NCBI GenBank assembly: GCA_008501635.1
Contig: QQUJ01000001.1
Coordinates: 1-64,000 of the forward strand
Direction: 5' to 3'
Origin: Pseudomonadota bacterium
GTDB taxonomy: Bacteria > Pseudomonadota > Gammaproteobacteria > QQUJ01
Length of the DNA stretch: 64,000 nucleotides
Below the pieces are notes generated by a model that was not told where the DNA came from, searched no databases, and was given only the letters and a program-made list of their open reading frames with translations. Shown in pieces: positions 8,328 through 15,478 of the stretch. The translations under genes and the position numbers were made by a program. Within the stretch, counting starts at the first letter, position 1. The number at the start of each line of letters is the position of its first letter.

Positions 8328-9146
8328 ATGTGCGACGAAATCAGTTGTGGTGCAGGAGAACCCCGGACGCCGATCTTCGTTCCGGATGACAAGCGCCGGT
8401 TGTTTCTCAAAGGGCTTGCCTCGCTGCCGCTGGCAGCCGTTCTTGCCGATCCCCGCCTGGTGCAGGCCGCGGCCGACCGCTTGCCCATGGCGACCATCAC
8501 CCGTCCCGGCGGCACAGTAAACGGTGCCCTGGCCATACCCGCCAAGACCCCGGCGCCCGCCGTGCTTCTGATTCACGAATGGTGGGGGCTGAACGATCAC
8601 ATCAAAGCGATGGCGGCGGAATTCGCCAGCGCGGGTTTTTTGGCCTAAGCCATCGATCTCTTCAACGGTTCGGTGGCGACAACGCGGGAACAGGCGCAGG
8701 CGCAAACCCAGGGGCTTGACGCCACGGTGGCCACACAAAATGTGGTGGCTGCCGTCGCATGGTTGCGCGGGCATGAAAAGAGTAACGGCAGGGTCGGCAC
8801 TGTGGGCTGGTGCTTTGGCGGTGGCTGGTCGCTGAACGCCTCAATCGCCACCCCGGTTGATGCCACTGTTGTTTACTACGGCAGGGTCACCAAGAGCGCC
8901 GACGAAGTGAAGGCTCTCAAGGGACCGGTACTGGGGCACTTCGGTACACTCGACAAGAACATCGATGCCGCGATGGTCGCCGGTTTCGAAAAGTCCATGG
9001 CCGCAGCCGGCCGACGCGATCTGACCGTGCACTGGTACGAAGCGGATCACGCCTTCGCCAATCCCACCGGGGCACGCTACGACGAGGCGGATGCCGCGCT
9101 GGCGTGGCAACGCACGCTGGCTTTCCTGGGAAAGCATCTGGGTTGA
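8328..9146 (+). pseudogene. Tat-exported dienelactone hydrolase, broken by one in-frame TAA
   Basis: One continuous reading frame from ATG 8328 (SD gaggag at 8313) to TGA 9146 encodes a full dienelactone hydrolase-like protein, except for TAA at 8646-8648. The stop sits in GFLA-stop-AIDLFNG, where relatives have a hydrophobic residue; a TTA to TAA change is enough to explain it. A twin-arginine signal (KRRLFLKGL, about residues 23-31) precedes the fold. The second half keeps the catalytic Cys (GWCFGG), Asp (GTLDKNID) and His (ADHAF), so the mutation looks recent. A restart at GTG 8673 would lack the signal and the oxyanion region and is unlikely to be active. A sequencing error is possible. 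Confidence 0.75.
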
Positions 9147-9240
9147 TGGAGAACGACAAACGCCCAACGAGCTGACTGCCATCGGGTGGCTATACTTGAA
9201 GCTGTGGGGGCGACCATGCCCGCTACCAGAGGTCAAGACC

Positions 9241-9435
9241 ATGGCGGCAGCAGAGAAATCGAAGGATACCCAGCCCATACAGTGTGAAATTTGTCTAAGG
9301 GAGGTCCCGGCCAGCGAGGCGCGTGTGTCAGAGGCGGACGATTATATTGCCCATTTTTGCGGTCTCGAGTGCTATGAGCGATGGATCGAAAATGCCGTAA
9401 AAGACGATGATCCCGAAGAAAGTTCAAGCGAGTGA
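9241..9435 (+). CDS. small DUF3330-like zinc-binding protein
   Basis: This 64-residue protein has a CEICLREVPASEA motif followed by FCGLECYERW, a pair of two-Cys clusters resembling the DUF3330 domain and other treble-clef-like zinc sites. The C-terminus is acidic (DDDPEESSSE). ATG 9241 was chosen because everything upstream in the frame is unlike the family. It lies about 95 bp after the broken dienelactone hydrolase. Function is unknown. Confidence 0.65.
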   Translation: MAAAEKSKDTQPIQCEICLREVPASEARVSEADDYIAHFCGLECYERWIENAVKDDDPEESSSE

Positions 9436-9668
9436 TGTGTTTAACAAAGCATTACACCAATACCTGGTCTCCACGTGTATCGAACCCCCTGCACGGGGTC
9501 GGACGCTCGTCGCTGTATGGCGCATCAAACCTCAATTAACTCATTCCCGATTCGCGATGAGTAACTAGAACCTATCTCAGAATCCCCTGCGAGCTGTGCC
9601 GGTCGCTCGTGGCTCCAGCGCCAGGCGCGGCGGATCAGGCAAGATACGCCGCCCCTCGGAATCTCGCC

Positions 9669-10139
9669 TTAGAGTTTGGGCCGGCTATGGATGTGTTCGT
9701 GTTGATGCCCGTGCCCGTGGGTATGGGTGATTTTCTCCACTTCGGCGGGTACCAGATAGAGATGCCCGTGCCTGACGCCCGCCCGTGACTTGACCGAATC
9801 GGCGAACTGCCGCACCTCTTCTGTTGCACCACGCAGCACCACCGTCTCCATGCAATTGTCGTGATCAAGGTGTACATGCAACGTCGAAAGTGCCAGATCG
9901 TGATGGTGATGCTGCGCCTGGGTCAGTCGTGCGGCCAGTTCCCGCTCATGGTGGTTGTAGACGTAGGTGAGGGTGCCAATGCACTGCGCTGATTTTTCTT
10001 CCGCCAGGCGTTCGGCGCCCAGCGCATCACGGATCAGATCACGCACCGCCTCAGAGCGGTTCTTGTAGCCCCGTTGGCTGATATAGGCATCGAACTGCTG
10101 AGCCAGCTCGGTATCCAGGGATATGGTAATGCGCTCCAC
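9669..10139 (-). CDS. nikR: nickel-responsive transcriptional repressor NikR
   Basis: The protein (156 residues from GTG 10139) has the NikR layout. The N-terminal ribbon-helix-helix reads ERITISLDTELAQQFD and then RSEAVRDLIRDAL. The C-terminal ACT-like domain holds the nickel site: His residues in a histidine-rich run, the H-V-H pair and the Cys in LDHDNCMETV. GTG 10139 follows GAGGAG at good spacing and is preferred to the upstream in-frame start at 10181. An extra histidine-rich tail (HTHGHGHQHEH) probably buffers or senses metal. It is divergent from a nickel transporter gene, which it likely represses when nickel is plentiful. Confidence 0.92.
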   Translation of the reverse strand: MERITISLDTELAQQFDAYISQRGYKNRSEAVRDLIRDALGAERLAEEKSAQCIGTLTYVYNHHERELAARLTQAQHHHHDLALSTLHVHLDHDNCMETVVLRGATEEVRQFADSVKSRAGVRHGHLYLVPAEVEKITHTHGHGHQHEHIHSRPKL

Positions 10140-10256
10140 GTAAAGGCTCCTCGTCGGGTTGGCAGGCTGCAGGCCCGCCATTGTAGATCACCGCTCCTTC
10201 ACCCCCTAACCCGAGTGAAGCGCGGGGTTGACGGTCCGGGGGCGATGGCCGTAATG

Positions 10257-10286
10257 TTCATAACTATTAAGAATAAATCATAACTC
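10257..10286. promoter_or_regulatory. candidate NikR operator / promoter region
   Basis: The divergent gap between nikR and the nickel transporter contains an A+T-rich island with an 8-bp direct repeat, TCATAACT, at 10258-10265 and 10278-10285. The copies are 20 bp apart, about two helical turns, which suits a dimeric ribbon-helix-helix regulator. It does not match the E. coli NikR palindrome, so the assignment is inference. Confidence 0.35.
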
Positions 10287-10352
10287 TTACTTGGTATCCG
10301 GGGGGCACCATGATTCGAGCCGAATCAAAACGCGCGTAATGGGTGCGATGCT

Positions 10353-11009
10353 ATGAGTAGTTTGCTGCTCCTCGGGTTCGTCGTGGGGATGCGTCACGCG
10401 GTGGAGACCGATCATGTGGCGGCGGTGGCCAGCCTGGCGACCCGCAGCGGATCGACACGTCACACGATGCTGCAGGGGGCGGCATGGGGCGTGGGCCATA
10501 CCATGACACTGTTTCTGGTTGGCTCGGCGGTGCTGCTGTTGGATGTTGTCATGCCCGAGCGTCTCGCGCTCGGTTTGGAATTTGCAGTCGGCTTTATGTT
10601 GATCGCGCTCGGCGCCGATGTGCTGCGACGCCTCAATCGCGACCGCATCAATCGGGGCAGGGTACTCGATCCTCTGCGTCAGGCGATCGCTTCCCCCGGT
10701 GGATTTCCGCTGCGCGCCCTGGCGGTGGGTCTGATGCACGGCATGGCGGGCTCGGCGGCATTGATACTGCTCACCCTGCAACAGGTTCATTCGGTCGCGG
10801 AAGGTCTCGCCTATATCGCGCTGTTCGGTATTGGCTCTATCGCCGGTATGGCGGCCCTTTCTGCGCTTATTGCGCTGCCGCTGCGCTATTCTGCTCACAG
10901 CTTCAGAGGATTGCACAACGGCTTTCAGGCCATGATCGGCTTCGCCACCGTTGCGCTTGGGTTCGGCCTCGTGGTCAGGATTGCCCTTTTTGAAGGATTG
11001 TTTGTCTGA
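10353..11009 (+). CDS. nickel/cobalt transporter, NiCoT/HupN-like
   Basis: This inner-membrane protein of 218 residues has about six helices. The helix-1 motif HAVETDH (His15, Asp20, His21) is the H-x4-D-H metal signature of NiCoT-type nickel/cobalt permeases. GVGHTMTLFLVG and LMHGMAGSAAL match the other conserved histidine helices. The length is shorter than classical NixA/HoxN (over 300), as in the compact urease/hydrogenase-associated branch. It is divergently transcribed from nikR, which supports nickel uptake as its role. It may supply a distant hydrogenase or urease. Confidence 0.85.
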   Translation: MSSLLLLGFVVGMRHAVETDHVAAVASLATRSGSTRHTMLQGAAWGVGHTMTLFLVGSAVLLLDVVMPERLALGLEFAVGFMLIALGADVLRRLNRDRINRGRVLDPLRQAIASPGGFPLRALAVGLMHGMAGSAALILLTLQQVHSVAEGLAYIALFGIGSIAGMAALSALIALPLRYSAHSFRGLHNGFQAMIGFATVALGFGLVVRIALFEGLFV

Positions 11010-11047
11010 ACAACGGCAGGTGGGCGTAGAATTTGGCCGCAAGCACC

Positions 11048-11137
11048 ATGACGATATTCCTGAAAATTCTTGTTGTATGCGTCATCTGTTTCGGCGTCAT
11101 CTTCGGACTGGTCCAATTGGTCCAGTGGCTGGCGTGA
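11048..11137 (+). CDS. possible 29-residue single-pass membrane peptide
   Basis: A short frame (ATG 11048, TGA 11135-11137) encodes almost only one membrane helix, with ILVVCVICFGVIFGLVQL at its core. It lies 39 bp after the nickel transporter. There is no clear ribosome binding site, so it may be chance; it is listed because small single-helix partners of transporters are common. Confidence 0.25.
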   Translation: MTIFLKILVVCVICFGVIFGLVQLVQWLA

Positions 11138-11194
11138 ATGGGGTGTTCCGTGAAGCCCGCGCCGTGGGAGCTTGCGTCCATCTCCGGATAGACC

Positions 11195-11920
11195 TCACCC
11201 GGGGGAGGCGCGAGATCTCTGCTCTGTTTGGCCATGCGAAGAGAGAATGCGCTGTTTGGCCGCTTCGTAGGCCGCACTCGATATAACACCGATCTCTTGC
11301 AGTCGACGATGTTCGCGAAGTTCTTCCGCCAGCGCATTGGCCAAGCTACCCGTATATCCACGCTGCGCATCCCGAATCGCGCCCGAAAGGCGGGCCACGA
11401 AGTCATGGTAGCGACGGCGTGACGGACGTCCCCAGAGGAGTTCCGCCAGTTCCAGTTCGCCGTGGCGCGTGCGGTAGCACAATCGCAGACGCGATTTGTA
11501 GATGAACGCCAGGAGAAAAACGATGCTGAACGCGCCTGCGACGATTGCTGTGGGGGCCAGAGGTATCGGTAGTTCGCTGCCAACCGTGGTGGGTGACAGG
11601 AGCGTCAGCACCAAGGTCACACACAGTGCGGCTGTGGCCAGATAGATCCACAATCTGGCGATGATGAACTGCTTCTGCGGTTCGGCGTCAAGAAAAGCGA
11701 GGTTGACTCGGTAGCGGCGTTTTTGCCGCCCTACCTGCTCCAGAATATGCAGGCACTCGTCATCGCAGATTGCGAATTGACGGTAAATCCCGCGACCGGG
11801 ATTTCTTTGTACCAGATCGAAGCGTATCTGCACGGCGCGTGCTTCTGGTGCCGAATCCTCAGTGGGCACAACGGACGCCGTAAGCTGGATCTCCTCGACG
11901 GGTGCTTCCATGTCCACCAT
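11195..11920 (-). CDS. membrane protein of unknown function
   Basis: ATG 11920 was chosen because AAGGGGGG lies just upstream; ATG 11938 is an alternative. The 241-residue product has an acidic N-terminal soluble segment, two membrane helices near the middle (WIYLATAALCVTLVLTLL and AIVAGAFSIVFLLAFIY) and a basic C-terminal domain. It ends in a SHOCT-like segment, RLQEIGVISSAAYEAAKQRI. I do not recognise a family. It is transcribed in the same direction as sbcB, about 70 bp downstream of it. Confidence 0.65.
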   Translation of the reverse strand: MVDMEAPVEEIQLTASVVPTEDSAPEARAVQIRFDLVQRNPGRGIYRQFAICDDECLHILEQVGRQKRRYRVNLAFLDAEPQKQFIIARLWIYLATAALCVTLVLTLLSPTTVGSELPIPLAPTAIVAGAFSIVFLLAFIYKSRLRLCYRTRHGELELAELLWGRPSRRRYHDFVARLSGAIRDAQRGYTGSLANALAEELREHRRLQEIGVISSAAYEAAKQRILSSHGQTEQRSRASPG

Positions 11921-11988
11921 GATCCCCCCTTGGGCCATATTGACCTGAGAACTATACCTCCCGTCCCGACGTGCCTGGGCCTAATCGG

Positions 11989-13473
11989 TCACATTTTGGA
12001 AGGCATGAGCGGCGGCGTCGTCGTCGGTAGGGTGGCGGCGAGTTCGTCGCAATAGGTCTCCAGGGCGTCAATTATCGCAAGGTGTGCCGCGTTCCCGGCT
12101 TCCCGGGAACGCAGTACCGCGAGCTGCCCACGATAGGCCGTGAGCGGGGATTCAGCTTGTTCTGCGCTGCCCAGTAGTCTCTCGCGACGCCATGCCTGCC
12201 AGCGCGTGCGTTCGGTAGCCGACAGCGAGTTCGGGTAGTTGCGTGCTCGATAACGAAACAACATCTCCGGCAGGCGCGGGTCATCGAACGACGGCGCCAT
12301 TCGCGCCAGCTGCTCGGGTGCCGCGACACGGATCTGATCCATACGTGCACGGTCCGCATCGTTGAAGAAACCGCCGCTGTAGATCATCAGATCAGGATCA
12401 TTGTGCGGCTCCCAATCAGGCGTCTCGAAAACCGCGTGCAGCTTGGCGGTGAGCGGAGGGCCGGAGGCAATGAGCGCGTGGTTGGCCTCGCATTGAACAC
12501 GGTCGATGCCAAGCCGCTCGGCATCCTCGGCACGCAGCGTCGCATAGGGGACGATCACCGGCGCCTTGTTGATGTGCACGAGCTTCAGCGGGATTCGTTC
12601 GCTTCCTTCAGGGCGCTGCTCAGCGGTGGTGAAGAGCCGTTCGCGAATTGCGCCCGCGTCCAGGGTCAACAGCGCCTCGGGATCGGCGCTGAGATCATAG
12701 ACGATCACCGCGTTACGGTTGACCGGATGCCAGGCCAGCGGGATCACCACGGCGAGACAGCCTCGGGTGGCCGGATAACGGGCTGAGACGTGAACCACTG
12801 GCTTCGCCCTGGCCGGATCGAGTTCCGCGCTTAGATGACGCTTGTCGCGATGGGTATACACGTAATCGAAGAGTTTGCCCTGGCGTTTGCGGATCAGGCG
12901 GGCCAGCGCGATGGTGGCCTGCACATCAGCCAGCGCGTCATGGGCGGCACCGTGCTCGATGCCGTTGGCGGCGGTCAGATCCTCCAGGCGAAAGCTGGGC
13001 GTGCCATCCGCGTGATCGGGCCACTCGATGCCGGCGGGGCGCAGGGCACGGGTGAGGCGGGTAACATCGATCAGATCCCAGCGCGAATTGCCGTTCTGCC
13101 ATTCGCGGGCGTACGGGTCGTAGAGATTGCGATAGAGGGTGTTGCGCGTCACCTCATCGTCGAAACGCAAGGTGTTGTAGCCCAGGGCGCAGGTACCCGG
13201 TTTGGCCAGTTCGTCGTGGATGCGGGCTATGAACTCAGCCTCGGGCAGGCCGCGTTCACGCGCCAGCTGCGGTGTGATGCCCGTGATCAGGCAGGCCTCG
13301 GGTTGAGGCAGGTAGTCGTCGGCCGGCCGGCAGTAGACCACCAGCGGATCACCGATGGGTCGCAGCGCCTCGTCGGTGCGCAGACCCGCGAACTGCGCGG
13401 GTCGATCGCGCTGGGGGTCGATACCGAAGGTTTCGTAGTCGTGCCAGTAGAAACTGCGCTGCATACCAATCAT
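11989..13473 (-). CDS. sbcB: exodeoxyribonuclease I
   Basis: This 494-residue 3'-5' single-strand DNA exonuclease acts in recombination and mismatch repair. The DEDDh nuclease motifs are visible: Exo I as WHDYETFG near the N-terminus, Exo II around LGYNTLRFDDE and Exo III as HDALADVQA. These are followed by the SH3-like and helical extensions typical of ExoI; E. coli SbcB has 475 residues. The start ATG 13473 follows AAGGATT; the frame is open further upstream. It is divergent from the DUF3549 gene. Confidence 0.93.
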   Translation of the reverse strand: MIGMQRSFYWHDYETFGIDPQRDRPAQFAGLRTDEALRPIGDPLVVYCRPADDYLPQPEACLITGITPQLARERGLPEAEFIARIHDELAKPGTCALGYNTLRFDDEVTRNTLYRNLYDPYAREWQNGNSRWDLIDVTRLTRALRPAGIEWPDHADGTPSFRLEDLTAANGIEHGAAHDALADVQATIALARLIRKRQGKLFDYVYTHRDKRHLSAELDPARAKPVVHVSARYPATRGCLAVVIPLAWHPVNRNAVIVYDLSADPEALLTLDAGAIRERLFTTAEQRPEGSERIPLKLVHINKAPVIVPYATLRAEDAERLGIDRVQCEANHALIASGPPLTAKLHAVFETPDWEPHNDPDLMIYSGGFFNDADRARMDQIRVAAPEQLARMAPSFDDPRLPEMLFRYRARNYPNSLSATERTRWQAWRRERLLGSAEQAESPLTAYRGQLAVLRSREAGNAAHLAIIDALETYCDELAATLPTTTPPLMPSKM

Positions 13474-13579
13474 CGGAATCCTTTCCGTCTCTTGTGTTTT
13501 GTGGATGGCGGACCATTGTGGCACATCGATTCGGCGATGCGGCTATAATCAGCCGCCTTTTTCCGGGCAGACGCAGCGC

Positions 13580-14626
13580 ATGAACCCATTCCCGACCCTC
13601 GGCGGACTACTGGAGCAGGCCAACGCCCGCTACGCCGTCTTCGATCTCGGGCGGCGCGTCGTCAGGATTTCACAGAGCCGGTTTCGCAGGATTGAGCGGG
13701 GCGAGATACCCTATCCTCTGCCGCTGCAGCAACAGGCGTGGTTGGGCATCCTGTTTTGGGATCGAGCCAAACCGGAGCAGCACTTCGTCTGGTTCCTGCG
13801 TTTTCCGTTGGACGAACTGGGCGGACTGCAAGCGGCGGCGCGCGATGAATTCCTGGAAAGTGTGCTGCGCGCCTTGGGCAACCCGCAGGGCACCCCCCGC
13901 AATATCCAAGAGCTCCAGCAGGAGAGTCCCTACGCTTTCAAACCCCGGGAGGAGCGTCTGGCGGCTTTCCATGCCAAGGCCCTGGCTGAGCTGAAACAAC
14001 CTCCATCGCGCTATTGTGACCACGCCAGGGCCTATCTGGCCGGAACTCTGGGATACGACCAGTGGGCCTTTGTCGGGCTGCAGGGGCTCGCCGATATGGC
14101 GGCACGGCTCGGTGATCCCGGCCATTCCGAATGCGTAGCCGCAGCGATACCACACTTGCCTTTGGAGCCCCTGAGCCGGTTGTGCCAACTTCTGGAGAAC
14201 GAGCCACTGCCGAGTACTATCGGCGTGCAGTTGTGCGCGCGGTTGCTGGGCACGCTTGCCTGCGAGAAGGCCTCTATCGCCGAGATCAGCGCACTGGTGC
14301 GCGCTATCGGCAATACCTGTCGGGGCGATGTGCGCCACAGGATGATCACGGCGGCACTGGAGAGCCGCTGGGGCGCCGAAGCCGATCTGCTGGTGGCCAT
14401 TGCCGGTCGCGCGTGGGAGGCTCTGGAGGACGAAGTGCTGCGTCTGCGCTACCTGGAGGCCCTGGCGGGCAGTACGGCGGGCGGAGAACTCTTTCCGATG
14501 GTGATGCGCGACCTGCTTTTCGTACCGGGGATGCGGGCGCTGCTGCTGGAGAGCTTTCGCAATCCGGCGCGTTCGCCCGATCTGGCGGCGGCGATAGGGG
14601 CGCTGATGCAAGGGGTGGGTGGCTGA
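13580..14626 (+). CDS. DUF3549 family protein
   Basis: The 348-residue protein starts MNPFPTLGGLLEQA, continues DLGRRVVRISQSRFRRIERG and is helix-rich after about residue 150. This matches the DUF3549 family of gammaproteobacteria, which has no known function. ATG 13580 was chosen over an upstream in-frame start because the family begins here. The last 75 codons lie inside the 415-bp direct repeat that recurs at 27345. The gene is intact here and only its 3' end exists in the second copy. Confidence 0.8.
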   Translation: MNPFPTLGGLLEQANARYAVFDLGRRVVRISQSRFRRIERGEIPYPLPLQQQAWLGILFWDRAKPEQHFVWFLRFPLDELGGLQAAARDEFLESVLRALGNPQGTPRNIQELQQESPYAFKPREERLAAFHAKALAELKQPPSRYCDHARAYLAGTLGYDQWAFVGLQGLADMAARLGDPGHSECVAAAIPHLPLEPLSRLCQLLENEPLPSTIGVQLCARLLGTLACEKASIAEISALVRAIGNTCRGDVRHRMITAALESRWGAEADLLVAIAGRAWEALEDEVLRLRYLEALAGSTAGGELFPMVMRDLLFVPGMRALLLESFRNPARSPDLAAAIGALMQGVGG

Positions 14627-14813
14627 TCAGCGCGTAACGGTGCGCAGATCGGCCAGCAACTCTCCGTAGATCGCTTCCAGGGCCGTTCCGAAGGCCTGCA
14701 CCGTACTGTGTACCGTGCGGTCGGCGGCCTCCTGTCGCACCTCATAGCGTTTCGCAGGGAGCAGTACCTGACGGCCCGCTTCCAGGCTGAACTCCAGTGC
14801 GACGTGAACCACG
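14399..14813. repeat. direct repeat copy A (415 bp) flanking the nar block
   Basis: These 415 bp match 27345-27759 in the same orientation at a constant offset of 12,946 bp. By eye there are about five mismatches, two near the left end and three in the last 45 bp. The repeat covers the 3' end of the DUF3549 gene and, on the other strand, the C-terminal coding end of an ABC-transport lipoprotein gene. Both flanks diverge abruptly outside these limits. Confidence 0.92.
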
Positions 14814-15004
14814 GCGTGCGTCTCCGTCACTTCGTGAGCAAAATAACGCAGCCGGCCATGAAGAAGCTGCGTGGCTTGCCTCTCCTCCAGATAGCGAATG
14901 ATCTCCTTGGCTGCGCCGGAAGCCTCCAGGTAACCGCCAGGTGGTCGCGGATCAGTTCCGCTCGCCTGCCGGGGATATCGAAAATCAAAACCGGTCGGGC
15001 TCAC
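14627..15004 (-). pseudogene. truncated, frameshifted ABC-transport auxiliary lipoprotein gene
   Basis: The C-terminal half (VHVALEFSLEAG, then LLPAKRYEVRQEAADRTVHS) matches the intact lipoprotein encoded at 28181-27573. The last 60 residues are nearly identical because they lie in the direct repeat. Further upstream the two proteins are only related (for example RYLEERQATQLLHGRLRYF against SRFQDEGRAEQKLYGRLIRF). There is a frame change: LIRDHLA is found in one frame and YLEASGAAKE in another. No signal peptide or lipobox is present. It is therefore a chimeric dead copy beside an intact paralog. Confidence 0.7.
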
Positions 15005-15123
15005 ACGGCGGGAGTAAGGATATCGTCAAGGTCTGTCGAGAGATTGAACTGAGTGCCATAACGCAGCATATCCTGGCCGAAGCGCGGTGCTTGATTGACA
15101 CAGCGATCAAGAACGGTGCCCAT
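15001..15123 (-). other. short coding-like frame of unknown origin
   Basis: An open minus-strand frame reads MGTVLDRCVNQAPRFGQDML and ends LDDILTPAV at TGA 15003-15001. It could extend in frame up to about 15180 without an ATG. Its composition looks coding, but I recognise no family and see no ribosome binding site. It abuts the lipoprotein remnant and may be a gene fragment brought in with the nar block. The rest of the gap up to narX (15124-15478) holds no gene I can support. Confidence 0.25.
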
Positions 15124-15478
15124 CGAAATACACCGCGGCCGCTCAAGGAAGCTCAGGAGAGTCTGGCGGGGACGACCAGCTCATAATGCGCAATACCGCC
15201 TCGCCGCGACAAGGCCATCGCCGCCACGCACCGACTGGCCAAGCGGCAAATGACCTGGCAGCGCGATATGCGGGACGTGGGTGCCTTCCTTTGTCCTCAG
15301 CCGTTTGCGCACTTCCCGGATCGCCCCGAGCCTGCCGCGCGCTCAGACTATGGTCGCTGGCGGAATTACCGGCGGACGATTCGCGAAGAATGTCGCATAA
15401 TGTCTTCACGTTGAAATCCTGCTCCGAACGGCCCGATGCCCCGACGGCTCAAGACGGGAATTCATCCAGCTCCTCCGG

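Noticed and set aside
8646-8648. Possible stop-codon readthrough in the dienelactone hydrolase
   Set aside because: TAA is not a known recoding stop for this family and there is no selenocysteine or pyrrolysine context; a point mutation or sequencing error is simpler.
15090-15111. CTTGAT-N10-ATCAAG as an FNR site upstream of narX
   Set aside because: FNR half-sites must be 4 bp apart; here the spacing is 10 bp, so it is probably chance.
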